Positions 46,017 to 53,700 of a stretch of 64,000 nt of DNA are shown here, one piece after another. Position 1 is the first letter of the stretch, and the number at the start of each line of letters is the position of its first letter. Made by a program: the position numbers and the translations under genes. Origin of the DNA: Desulfomonile tiedjei. Its GTDB lineage: Bacteria > Desulfobacterota > Desulfomonilia > Desulfomonilales > Desulfomonilaceae. The stretch is from NCBI GenBank assembly GCA_016218715.1, contig JACRDG010000048.1, positions 372,001 to 436,000 on the forward strand. Direction: 5' to 3'. The notes beneath the pieces are model-generated. The model was given only the letters and a program-made list of their open reading frames with translations, made no database searches and was not told the origin of the DNA.

Positions 46017-46811
46017 ATGTTCGGGTGGTTCACTGCATGTTGCCCGTGCGATCCTGCGGCCAAGGAGTGGATCGAGCGGCGTTTGGGCTGGCTTTCACGC
46101 CAATTCCCTTCAAATGTGTTCACCGATCGTCCTCTCATCCTGCCGACTCCGGAATTCTTTCCCGAACCGTGCCAACCTACGAAGGAGTCCGCGAAGGCGC
46201 TTCTCGATCGGATCTGCGGGTTCATGGGCGTATCGACGAATCGCGTGATGCTCAAGTTGCAGCGCGACTCACAGAAGACGCTGCTCGTAAATGACCGAGG
46301 GGACTTTGTGCCACTGCAGGCTGCCGGCACGTACTTACGCGTGCACAAACGTTATGTCATCACTGTGGATGCCGACGCGCTCTATCATCCGGCCGACCTG
46401 ACCACGACCATGGCTCACGAGCTTGCCCACGCGCGCCTCCTCGGAGAAGGGAGGACGCGATACGGCCGGTACGATAGCGAGATCCTCACGGATCTTACCG
46501 CCTGCTTCCTCGGCTTTGCCATATACTTGGCCAACTCACCGCGGGTCTGGAAAAGCGATTTCACCAAGTGGCCGGGTACGGAGTACAACAAACCCGAGTA
46601 CATGACCCCGCCCATGTACGGGTACATGCTGGCTCACTTGGCATGGTTCCAAGGCCAAAAGAAGCCCTCCTGGGCCCGGTATCTCGCTCCCTGCGTCATC
46701 AATGACTTCAGGGATGCCACCCGCTTCCTGTTCAAGACGGAGGACTCCACTTTCCGGCCCGACCGACTTGCCACCCGGCCGCTCGGTGAGCGCTCCGAAT
46801 GGTGTCCCTAA
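46017..46811 (+). CDS. HExxH putative zinc protein of unknown function
   Basis: 264 residues. TTTMAHELAHARLLGEG holds HExxH, and SEILTDLTACFLGFAIYLANS follows about 25 residues later, giving a likely third acidic ligand. This HELxHxxLLGE ... LTDL ... ANS pattern recurs in uncharacterised proteins of several phyla. N-terminal FTACCPCDP is Cys-rich. The start ATG at 46017 lacks a clear ribosome binding site. The last 70 codons are duplicated at 47035. Peptidase activity is inferred only from the motif. Confidence 0.65.
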   Translation: MFGWFTACCPCDPAAKEWIERRLGWLSRQFPSNVFTDRPLILPTPEFFPEPCQPTKESAKALLDRICGFMGVSTNRVMLKLQRDSQKTLLVNDRGDFVPLQAAGTYLRVHKRYVITVDADALYHPADLTTTMAHELAHARLLGEGRTRYGRYDSEILTDLTACFLGFAIYLANSPRVWKSDFTKWPGTEYNKPEYMTPPMYGYMLAHLAWFQGQKKPSWARYLAPCVINDFRDATRFLFKTEDSTFRPDRLATRPLGERSEWCP

Positions 46812-46864
46812 GTACACTTTTTCGCAAATACGGTGCCACTCGGTACCTAACTCCATCCCGTTTC

Positions 46865-46926
46865 GTAGGGCCCGGCGTCCCTGCCGGGCCATTCTGAACG
46901 ACCGGCACGGAGGCCGGTCGCTACCA
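46865..46926. repeat. palindromic repeat related to the GGCATCTTGCC family
   Basis: GGGCCCGGCGTCCCTGCCGG, a short spacer, then CGACCGGCACGGAGGCCGGT. Two hairpins in tandem, between the HExxH gene and its duplicated fragment. Confidence 0.5.
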
Positions 46927-47034
46927 TCGAAGACGGCCGTTGCCCTCACAAGAGTAACGAGAATCCGCGATGGTATTTAGGAAATGGAGTACTAAGCCAA
47001 CGAGAAAGAACTCCCGAGGAGTCACTTCCGGAAG

Positions 47035-47253
47035 CCCGAGTACATGACCCCGCCGATGTACGGGTACATGCTGGCTCACCTGGCCTGGTTCCAGGGCCAA
47101 CGCAAGCCGTCGTGGGCCCGGCATCTCGCTCCCTGCGTTATCAATGACTTCAGGGATGCCACCCGCTTCCTGTTCAAGACAGAGGATTCCACGTTCCGGC
47201 CCGAGCGGCTTGCCATTCGGCCGCTAGGCGAGCGTTCCGAATGGGACGCCTGA
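47035..47253 (+). pseudogene. duplicated 3' fragment of the HExxH gene
   Basis: Bases 47035-47244 repeat 46593-46802 with the same length (210 bp) and few differences, mostly silent. The reading frame is intact from TPPMYGYMLAHLAWFQGQ to RPLGERSEWDA and then stops. The HExxH part is missing, so it cannot work as the parent does. Differences are mainly at third positions, so the frame was under selection for part of its history, or the copy came from a diverged paralogue. Confidence 0.75.
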
Positions 47254-47266
47254 GAAAAAGGGTTTA

Positions 47267-47818
47267 TCACACCTTCGTTGCTATCTTCTGGTCTAAGAGT
47301 TGACTAGCTTTCACATGATAATAGTCGTCACAGGCACCCGCGAGCTTCGCGGGTGCCTGACAGCAAACGCTTAACAGACCGGTTCTGCACCCGAAATCTT
47401 CAACTCTTCGAAGCACGTAGAAAAAATCCGTATCGACCGTGACCACCAGGGCGTATTCACAATTGCGACTCGCAGCGTGATATATCATATCAGCGACGAG
47501 CAGCGCATCGACTCCCTTTTCTTTAATGTTCCCGTCCTTCTTCGGCACTCCCTCACCCAACACTACGCGGATTCCGTCGCAAAAACGATCCCCGTGGATC
47601 TTCTTCGCCTCGTCCAAATGCTGCTCAACAGTGTAAAGATAGGCCCTCGCCAGTTGGCGACTACCCACATAAGGACTAACAAGTCGCAGCAGGCTGGAAA
47701 CCCTAAGAGTCTCCGCTTTTAGGCGGTAAAATAGGTTTGTCCCATCAATAAAGACCATTGCTTTTTGAAAGGACTGCGGACTCGGCCCTCCGCCGCCGAC
47801 ATTACCAATACCGGCCAT
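47267..47818 (-). CDS. LabA/DUF88-type NYN nuclease
   Basis: 183 residues of the NYN/LabA family. KAMVFIDGTNLFYRLKAE carries the first Asp, EKGVDALLVADMIYHA the second and VVTVDTDFFYVLRRV the third, a complete PIN-like metal site. GCRTGLL then follows. Such proteins are predicted RNases. It is convergent with the duplicated HExxH fragment. The N-terminal 16 residues are Gly/Ser-rich. Unrelated in detail to the NYN gene at 5400. Confidence 0.82.
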   Translation of the reverse strand: MAGIGNVGGGGPSPQSFQKAMVFIDGTNLFYRLKAETLRVSSLLRLVSPYVGSRQLARAYLYTVEQHLDEAKKIHGDRFCDGIRVVLGEGVPKKDGNIKEKGVDALLVADMIYHAASRNCEYALVVTVDTDFFYVLRRVEDFGCRTGLLSVCCQAPAKLAGACDDYYHVKASQLLDQKIATKV

Positions 47819-48009
47819 TGGTTCACCTCAAGCAAACACAGTGTTTTTCAAGACTCCCGCGGGGTTTTTCGGTCAGAATACCGCCTTTCACAGGCAGAGC
47901 AAGCCTTGCCGCTACAGATGAATTCCCTTCGATGGGCAACAGTTCCACGTTTCCTAATACCACCCCGAGTTCATGTAACGTTGTACCAAGCGCTTCCAGC
48001 GCTTGCAAG

Positions 48010-48089
48010 CAGAGAGTTCTTGAAGGGGGTGCCGGGGGAAACTTCTTGCAAGAAGTTGCCCCAGGCAGATCTTCGAGCTCTCTCTTGCT
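48010..48089. repeat. dispersed hairpin element, copy 6
   Basis: GGGGGAAACTTCTT, GC, AAGAAGTTGCCCC at 48034-48063. Outer arms AGAGAGTTCTTGAAG and CTTCGAGCTCTCTC also pair. It lies just past the stop of the last molybdenum-enzyme gene and probably ends that operon. Confidence 0.65.
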
Positions 48090-48100
48090 TTGCCGCTCTG

Positions 48101-49081
48101 CTAGCCTTTGGCCATGGCGGTGAGCTGTTCTTCCATGACAGCTTTGAAGAGCGGGATCTTGTACGCGTTGTGTTCCAGCGGCTGTGCGTTCTTGACCGTC
48201 GCGGCCGCTGCTTTGGCTATGGTCGAGGCATCGAGCTTCTTGCCGGTGACGATCTCCTCGACCTCTTTCACTCGCCACGGCACAGGTGCGGCGCCGCTCA
48301 GGACGACCCGCGCTCGCTCGACCTTGTCTCCTTTGAAAGCCACAGCCAGAGCGACTCCGGCCAGCGCGAAATCCCACGATCTCCGGGCCCTGACTTTGCG
48401 GTAACTGCTTCGGGTCCCGGCCGCGGGCTTCGGGAGGACGATCTCGGTGACGATTTCACCCTGCTCCAGGACCGTCTCTTTCTCGACGTTCTCCGCGGGG
48501 AGGACGTGAAACTTCTCCATGGGGACCAGTCGGGTGCCTTTCGGCCCCACCACGCGCACGGTCGCTTCAAAGGCAACGAGTGCGGGTGAAGGGTCCGAAG
48601 GATGGACGATACAGCATTTATTGTCCGTTCCGAAGATCGCGTGGAACTGGTTCTCGCCGCCAAAGGCGTAGCAGAGCGTGCCGCCCTTTCTCAGGCAGTG
48701 GAACTCACCGCGGTAGTACCAGCACCGCGGCTTCTGGCAGATGTTCCCGCCGATGGTCCCCTGATTGCGGAGCTGCGGGCTCGCAGCCTCTCCCGCGGCC
48801 TGGGCCAGCCCCGGAAACCGCTCCTTGAGCTTGGGACTGTCGATCAGTTCCGTCAAGGTGGTCAGAGCGCCGATGCGCAATCCGCCGTCCGCGGTCTCTT
48901 CGATGCCGCGCAGCTTGTCGAGACGCGTGATGCTCACGAGCTTATCCGCGGGAAAGATCCGGTCGCGCAGGCAACCGAGGAGGTCGGTCCCGCCGGCAAG
49001 GACTCGCGTCTCCGGCGATGTCAGTCCTTCCACAGCCTGTTCGAGGGAATTGACGCGCAGGTAACTGAAATTGGGCATCAT
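48101..49081 (-). CDS. paoB: FAD subunit of a PaoABC-type molybdenum hydroxylase, with 4Fe-4S insert
   Basis: 326 residues of the xanthine-dehydrogenase FAD-subunit family. FAD motifs are VLAGGTDLLG and RNQGTIGGNICQ. Residues about 118-165 form an insert with KPRCWYYRGEFHCLRKGG and later LCYAFGGEN and KCCIVHPSD, the cysteine set that binds a [4Fe-4S] cluster in E. coli PaoB (YagS). This separates it from CoxM-type subunits. It follows the large subunit by 3 bp. Symbol is by similarity; substrate (probably an aldehyde or aromatic) is inference. Confidence 0.86.
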   Translation of the reverse strand: MMPNFSYLRVNSLEQAVEGLTSPETRVLAGGTDLLGCLRDRIFPADKLVSITRLDKLRGIEETADGGLRIGALTTLTELIDSPKLKERFPGLAQAAGEAASPQLRNQGTIGGNICQKPRCWYYRGEFHCLRKGGTLCYAFGGENQFHAIFGTDNKCCIVHPSDPSPALVAFEATVRVVGPKGTRLVPMEKFHVLPAENVEKETVLEQGEIVTEIVLPKPAAGTRSSYRKVRARRSWDFALAGVALAVAFKGDKVERARVVLSGAAPVPWRVKEVEEIVTGKKLDASTIAKAAAATVKNAQPLEHNAYKIPLFKAVMEEQLTAMAKG

Positions 49082-49084
49082 GGC

Positions 49085-51418
49085 TCACTTCCTCCTGTCA
49101 CGTTCCGCGAGCATCAGGCAGAGCTTCACGGGACTCATCGGCGTTTCCGTCACTCGGATACCCGTCGCGTTGTACACCGCGTTGGCGATGACGGCCGCGG
49201 TCGGTATGGTGACCGGTTCGCCGAGGCCTTTGGCTCCGGTGCTGTTCGCTTCCGTGTCCCCCGGATCGATGGGGACCGAAACGATTTCGCGGGGCACGTC
49301 CAAGGCGGTGGGGAGCTTGTAATCGTGCCAGTTGCGGTTGCACATCTTCCCGGTTTCGTTCCCGTCGAGCACGCGCATCTCGGTCAGGCCCAGGCCGATA
49401 CCCATGGTAATGCCGCCGATCACCTGGCTGTCGTACGTGAGCCGGTTCATGACCCGGCCGCTCTCCTGTGCGGCGACAAAGCGAACCACCTCGATCTCGC
49501 CGGTGCGCATATCGACCTTGACTTCGCAGAATTGCGCACCGAACGGATTGACCCATTTATTCGAGGGATTCGGGCCTCGGTACCCGATCCCAACGATGAC
49601 ACCTCGCTGTTTCAGACCCTTCAGGTCGGGGATCTTGATCCTTTTCGCCGGTTCGCGGCTGGATAGGATTTCGCCGTTCCGGATGGTCAACGCCTGGACG
49701 TCGGTTTTCAGCTCGTCTGCTGCGATCTTCAGGAGCTGTCGTTTCACCTCCACCGCGGCAGCTCGGACGGCCGGGGACTCGGTGGGGACCGTTTTGCTCC
49801 CACCGCTCGCGGTGGCGTACTGCGTGGCGCCGGTATCCGCGTTTTCGATCTGGATGTTGTGGATCTTCAGGCCGAGTTCCTCCGCGACCACCATGGCCAT
49901 GACGGTCTTGGTGCCGGTCCCGAGATCGCTGGCCCCCATATTCAGGTTGGCGCTGCCATCGGAGAACAATTTCAGGACAATGGTAGATGGCGGTCTGCCT
50001 CCACCCACGAACCAGAGGCAAGCACCCATACCGATCCCCGTTCGAATGTGCCCTTCCTGCTTGGTCTGGGAGAGTTTCTTCCTCGCCTCTTTCCAGCCGA
50101 ATGCCGCGGCTCCCTTCTCGATGCATTCCTTCAAGCCGGTTGTGGTATACGGCGGATCTCCTGCCCGAGCCTGGCTGTACAGCGGGATATTCTTCAGCCG
50201 GAGGTCCACCGGGTCCATCTTGATGGCTTCCGCGAGCGCGTCGAGGGTTTGTTCCAGGGCCCATGAGCCTTGCGGATGGCCGGGCGCCCGGAACGGTCTC
50301 GCGCACCCCGCGTTGATGAATACGTCGTTGCATTCGCAGCGCACGTTGGGGCAGGTGTACAGATCGCGGATGAGCCAGTCCACCAGCGAGATCCCACCGG
50401 ACTGGTACGCTCCGCCAGTTCCGAGGCACGTGAACTCCAGCGCGGTGAGCGTGCCGTCCTTCTTGACCCCTGCCTTCAACTTCATATTGCTCGGCGGCCG
50501 ATTCCCGGTGGAGAGGAACGTCTCTTCCCGACTCAGGAAGAGCTTGACCGGCCTGCCGGTGGCCTTGGCCAGGAGCGAAGCTATGACCGTGTATTTTCCG
50601 GCCTGCAGTTTCGAGCCGAAGCCGCCACCCATGTAGTGGCCGATGACCCGTACCTTGGCCAGCGGCATGCCGAGCACGCCTGCAACGTCCTGTTGCACGG
50701 GGTAGACCCCTTGCGTCGATTCCCAAATCGTAAGCCGATCCCCGTCCCAGCGAGCAACACAGCCATGAAGTTCCATCGGCGTGTGGATGAGGCACTCGGT
50801 ACGGTATTCGGTTTCCAGGACGACGTCAGCCTCGGCAAATCCTTTGTTGACGTCCCCGCGCTCGTACGTGTCGGGTTTCCCCACGTGGTTGTCTTTTCCG
50901 TGGATAACCGGCGCTGCCGGGTCGAGCGCTTTCCGCTCGTCCACAACAAAAGGGAGCACCTTGTACTGCACCTCGACCGCGGCCGCGGCATCCGCTGCCT
51001 GGTACGGCGTATCCGCCGCGATGCCCGCCACAGCATCTCCTTCGAACCGGCAGTGAGGATCGAACAGCTTGGATTTGCTGTTCCCGTAGGGCCATTTCCA
51101 GGTGAGGTCCGCGCCGGCGGTCGAGCCGGTGATCACCGCGCGGACGCCCGGCATTTTCTCCGCCTTCGACGTATCGATCCGCTCGACCATTGCATTGGGA
51201 TGCGGAGAACCAACCACCACACCGTAAATCATGTCGGGAAACGACACGTCCGACGGGTAGATCGCGGAGCCGCTTACGCGCTGGTATGCGTCCACGCGCG
51301 GGAGCGGCTTGCCGATGACGAACGTCTCTATCCAGGGTTTAGGGTCCTCACCCGGAGCGGGTGTTTCCGGGACGGGGAAACCTTCCATATAGTAGAGTTC
51401 GGGATCATCTACTTTCAT
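49085..51418 (-). CDS. paoC: molybdopterin-binding large subunit of a PaoABC-type hydroxylase
   Basis: 777 residues. MoCo-binding motifs: GGGFGSKLQAGKYTV, CARPFRAPGHPQGSWALEQ and GAKGLGEPVTIPTAAVI near the C-terminus, where the GLGEP Glu is the catalytic base of the xanthine oxidase family. N-terminal DAYQRVSGSAIYPSDV is the usual linker to the substrate channel. The ATG overlaps the stop of the [2Fe-2S] gene as ATGA. The gene order 2Fe2S-large-FAD here differs from paoABC (2Fe2S-FAD-large). Exported with the Tat-bearing small subunit, it would act in the periplasm. Confidence 0.9.
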   Translation of the reverse strand: MKVDDPELYYMEGFPVPETPAPGEDPKPWIETFVIGKPLPRVDAYQRVSGSAIYPSDVSFPDMIYGVVVGSPHPNAMVERIDTSKAEKMPGVRAVITGSTAGADLTWKWPYGNSKSKLFDPHCRFEGDAVAGIAADTPYQAADAAAAVEVQYKVLPFVVDERKALDPAAPVIHGKDNHVGKPDTYERGDVNKGFAEADVVLETEYRTECLIHTPMELHGCVARWDGDRLTIWESTQGVYPVQQDVAGVLGMPLAKVRVIGHYMGGGFGSKLQAGKYTVIASLLAKATGRPVKLFLSREETFLSTGNRPPSNMKLKAGVKKDGTLTALEFTCLGTGGAYQSGGISLVDWLIRDLYTCPNVRCECNDVFINAGCARPFRAPGHPQGSWALEQTLDALAEAIKMDPVDLRLKNIPLYSQARAGDPPYTTTGLKECIEKGAAAFGWKEARKKLSQTKQEGHIRTGIGMGACLWFVGGGRPPSTIVLKLFSDGSANLNMGASDLGTGTKTVMAMVVAEELGLKIHNIQIENADTGATQYATASGGSKTVPTESPAVRAAAVEVKRQLLKIAADELKTDVQALTIRNGEILSSREPAKRIKIPDLKGLKQRGVIVGIGYRGPNPSNKWVNPFGAQFCEVKVDMRTGEIEVVRFVAAQESGRVMNRLTYDSQVIGGITMGIGLGLTEMRVLDGNETGKMCNRNWHDYKLPTALDVPREIVSVPIDPGDTEANSTGAKGLGEPVTIPTAAVIANAVYNATGIRVTETPMSPVKLCLMLAERDRRK

Positions 51419-52050
51419 GGCTTACCCCCTTTTCCGGCCTTGAGGTGTGCGGCACGATCTGCTGCCTTGAAGATGTTGAGATACGCGCCGCAACGGCAGA
51501 GATTGCCGCTGGCCCCCAAACGGATCTCCGCATCTGAAGGATGAGGGTTCTTGCGCAGGAGCCCTTCGACAGCCATAATCTGTCCGGGTGTGCAGTATCC
51601 GCACTGGAACGCGTCATGTTCCACGAACGCGACCTGCACCGGTCCCAACTCCTCGCCACTCATGAGCCCTTCGAGGGTGGTGATTTCCTGGCCTTCCGCC
51701 TCTATGGCAAGGGTGAGGCAGGCATAACGCGGCACTCCGTTCACCAGCACCGTGCATGCGCCGCACTCCCCGCGTTCGCAGCCTACCTTGGTCCCCGTCA
51801 GACCGAGCTTCTCCCGCAACACGTACAGGAGCGACCACCTTGGCTCAACCAACATGCGATGTTTTCGCCCGTTGATGAGCAGGGTGATCTTCGCCATCTC
51901 TTCCGGTTTGACCACCTGAGGCTCCGCCGTCTCGGCCGTCGTGACGCCGGTGGCGGCCACCACCGCACCGACTCCCACCGACGCAATGAATCCACGTCGC
52001 GTGACCCCGCCATGACTCGCCCGGTCGTTTTCGTCCGAGTCTTTTCCCAT
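51415..52050 (-). CDS. paoA: Tat-exported [2Fe-2S] subunit of the molybdenum hydroxylase
   Basis: 211 residues. The N-terminus has a Tat signal (VTRRGFIASVGVGAVVAATG, twin Arg at about 18-19). The plant-type ferredoxin cluster is CERGECGACTV and the second [2Fe-2S] is CGYCTPGQ with NLCRCGAY. Electron transfer from the molybdenum site to FAD passes through these. GGGGGAAG precedes ATG 52050; an in-frame ATG 19 codons earlier is less likely. First gene of the three-gene operon. Co-export of the whole complex by Tat is the usual route for PaoABC and is inferred here. Confidence 0.9.
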   Translation of the reverse strand: MGKDSDENDRASHGGVTRRGFIASVGVGAVVAATGVTTAETAEPQVVKPEEMAKITLLINGRKHRMLVEPRWSLLYVLREKLGLTGTKVGCERGECGACTVLVNGVPRYACLTLAIEAEGQEITTLEGLMSGEELGPVQVAFVEHDAFQCGYCTPGQIMAVEGLLRKNPHPSDAEIRLGASGNLCRCGAYLNIFKAADRAAHLKAGKGGKP

Positions 52051-52414
52051 AACGTCTTCCCCCTTGAAGAATCGTCTGCAGACAATGTAGGGCAGGTTAT
52101 ACCTCACTCATGCGTAGTTTAGACCACTTACCGGTGTCCTTGTTCCAGACCCACAAGGGGTTTCCAGCTTCCTTATGGAAACGCTAACGCATGACATGGA
52201 ATTTACAGGGTTTTGACCTCCACTACCGAATGGCAGGGAGCGAAAGCCTACTCAAAAGCAGCCATAGTTCCCTGAAATTAAAGCTGATTTGACAGCAGCT
52301 CGTTGAATGTTCAGTCTAAGAGCTAGAAAGTGTACCAGACATTCATTTGGTCGGATTGTGGGCGAGCCGATCAATGCCAAGAACCATATAGAGAGCACAG
52401 AGGGAGTTGAGTAT
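52051..52414. other. divergent intergenic region, pao operon / SH3b gene
   Basis: 364 bp without a gene. A TATAAC on the minus strand near 52100 may serve the pao operon but has no good -35. TTTGACAGCAGC near 52288 on the plus strand has no convincing -10. Confidence 0.35.
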
Positions 52415-53533
52415 ATGAGAACCTTAAGTTATTCACTGGTGATGTCATCTCTTCTCGCCTTCGTGGTGGTGTTTGCGGTCGCGGTAGCACCTGCTCTGGC
52501 TGCTTCCCAGGACAAACCTGAGGCCGCTACGGAAGGGATTACCGGCGGGGCGCAACAGGAGAAGAAAGCCCCGGACGTGAAGAAAGACGTCCAAGCGCCT
52601 GAACGAGAAAAGCAAATGAAGGCCGGTGAAGCCCAAATGGAAAAGAAAGAGGGCGGCGCGCAAAAGGGCGTGAAAGAAGAGAAGTCCCGCGAGATGAAGG
52701 GCCAGACCATGCGTGAAGGGGAAGGCGCCATGCCGGCTCAGAAACCCAAGGCTGAAACCTCGCGGGAAGTGAAGCCTGGGACGTCTGGTGCTCCAACATC
52801 CCACGAATTCGGCGGGGCAAAGCGCGAAATGACCAGGGAGCCAAAGGCGGGCATGACCGAGCAACCCAAGGCTGGTGTCATGGAGCGCGGTCGCATGCGC
52901 ACCGAGCAAGGGCGTGAGATGGCGAAGCCTGAGGCAAAGGCCGAGGTGAAGGGTGGAGAGGCCACGGTGGCTCGCGTGGACAGGCCGGACAACTGTCTGC
53001 GAATTCGAAGCGGGCCGTCCGTTTCCGGCAATATCATCGCGTGCCTGCCCGTAGGAGAAAGCTTGCACCTGACCGGTGTGTTCAGCAAGGACGGACGCTG
53101 GGCTCAACTGGACAATAACGGCTGGGTCTTCGTCGGCCAAATCAAAACCAGCGTGGCACTGCCTCGCAGGGCCGCGCGAGAGCGTGAAGAGTTCGAGACG
53201 TACGAGTCGTGGGAGGTGCCTGCAGGAGCCGGACGCTTCTACCGCCGCGAGGGTTTCGAACCGTACGAGTCCTACGAGTTGTGGGAAGTGCCGGCTGAGG
53301 CCGGAAGAGTCCATCGCGGTCGGGGTTTCCGTGCGTACGACTATCCCTACGAGAGATGGGACGTGCCTGCGGGAGCAGGGAGTGCGTACTGGGGGTACAG
53401 TCCGTATGGATATACCTCGTATTACTATGGTAGCCCCTACGCCTATTATGGGTCCGGGTGCTCCACCTGTGGTGGTGGCTACGGCCACTCCTCCTTCCCA
53501 TCCCTTGGATTGGGATTCGGATTCGGTCGCTAG
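52415..53533 (+). CDS. secreted SH3b protein with charged and Tyr-rich repeat regions
   Basis: 372 residues. Residues 1-30 are a signal peptide (SSLLAFVVVFAVAVAPALAA). Residues 31-185 are low-complexity, rich in Lys, Glu, Met and Pro, with repeated PKAxMxxEP-like words. Residues about 185-243 are a bacterial SH3 domain (CLRIRSGPSVSGNIIACLPV, WAQLDNNGWVFV). The tail has three repeats built on YxxWEVPAGAGR and GFxxYE, then a Gly/Tyr-rich end with CSTCGGGYGH. Such SH3b proteins bind cell-wall or act as envelope stress factors; role here unknown. GGGAG precedes the ATG. Confidence 0.7.
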   Translation: MRTLSYSLVMSSLLAFVVVFAVAVAPALAASQDKPEAATEGITGGAQQEKKAPDVKKDVQAPEREKQMKAGEAQMEKKEGGAQKGVKEEKSREMKGQTMREGEGAMPAQKPKAETSREVKPGTSGAPTSHEFGGAKREMTREPKAGMTEQPKAGVMERGRMRTEQGREMAKPEAKAEVKGGEATVARVDRPDNCLRIRSGPSVSGNIIACLPVGESLHLTGVFSKDGRWAQLDNNGWVFVGQIKTSVALPRRAAREREEFETYESWEVPAGAGRFYRREGFEPYESYELWEVPAEAGRVHRGRGFRAYDYPYERWDVPAGAGSAYWGYSPYGYTSYYYGSPYAYYGSGCSTCGGGYGHSSFPSLGLGFGFGR

Positions 53534-53650
53534 GACGCACTGAGCCGTTTCCTTAGTAACTCGATCCTGCTGCGGTTCGGGTCGCACAGGCCCGGACTGC
53601 AGCCCCCATCCCAAGCCGACGCTACTCGGCAACTTCAAGGGCACTTCGCT

Positions 53651-53685
53651 CGGAGAAACCCTCCCCGCAATTCCCTCTTCCGAAG
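53651..53685. repeat. fragment of the dispersed hairpin element
   Basis: GGAGAAACCCTCCCCGCAAT followed by TCCCTCTTCCGAAG resembles the right half of copy 5 (GTTCTCCCCAGATTCCCTC). It lies past the tilS stop on the minus strand. Confidence 0.35.
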
Positions 53686-53700
53686 GGTAATCTCAAAGCC

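Noticed and set aside
42511-48089. Possible CRISPR array from the spaced hairpin repeats
   Set aside because: Copies are hundreds to thousands of bases apart, vary in sequence and have genes between them.
49332-50636. Open frame of 434 codons on the plus strand
   Set aside because: Antisense to the molybdopterin subunit gene, which has all its motifs; no homology in the plus-strand frame.
52445-53644. Open frame of 399 codons on the minus strand
   Set aside because: Antisense to the SH3b protein gene, which has a signal peptide and SH3b domain.
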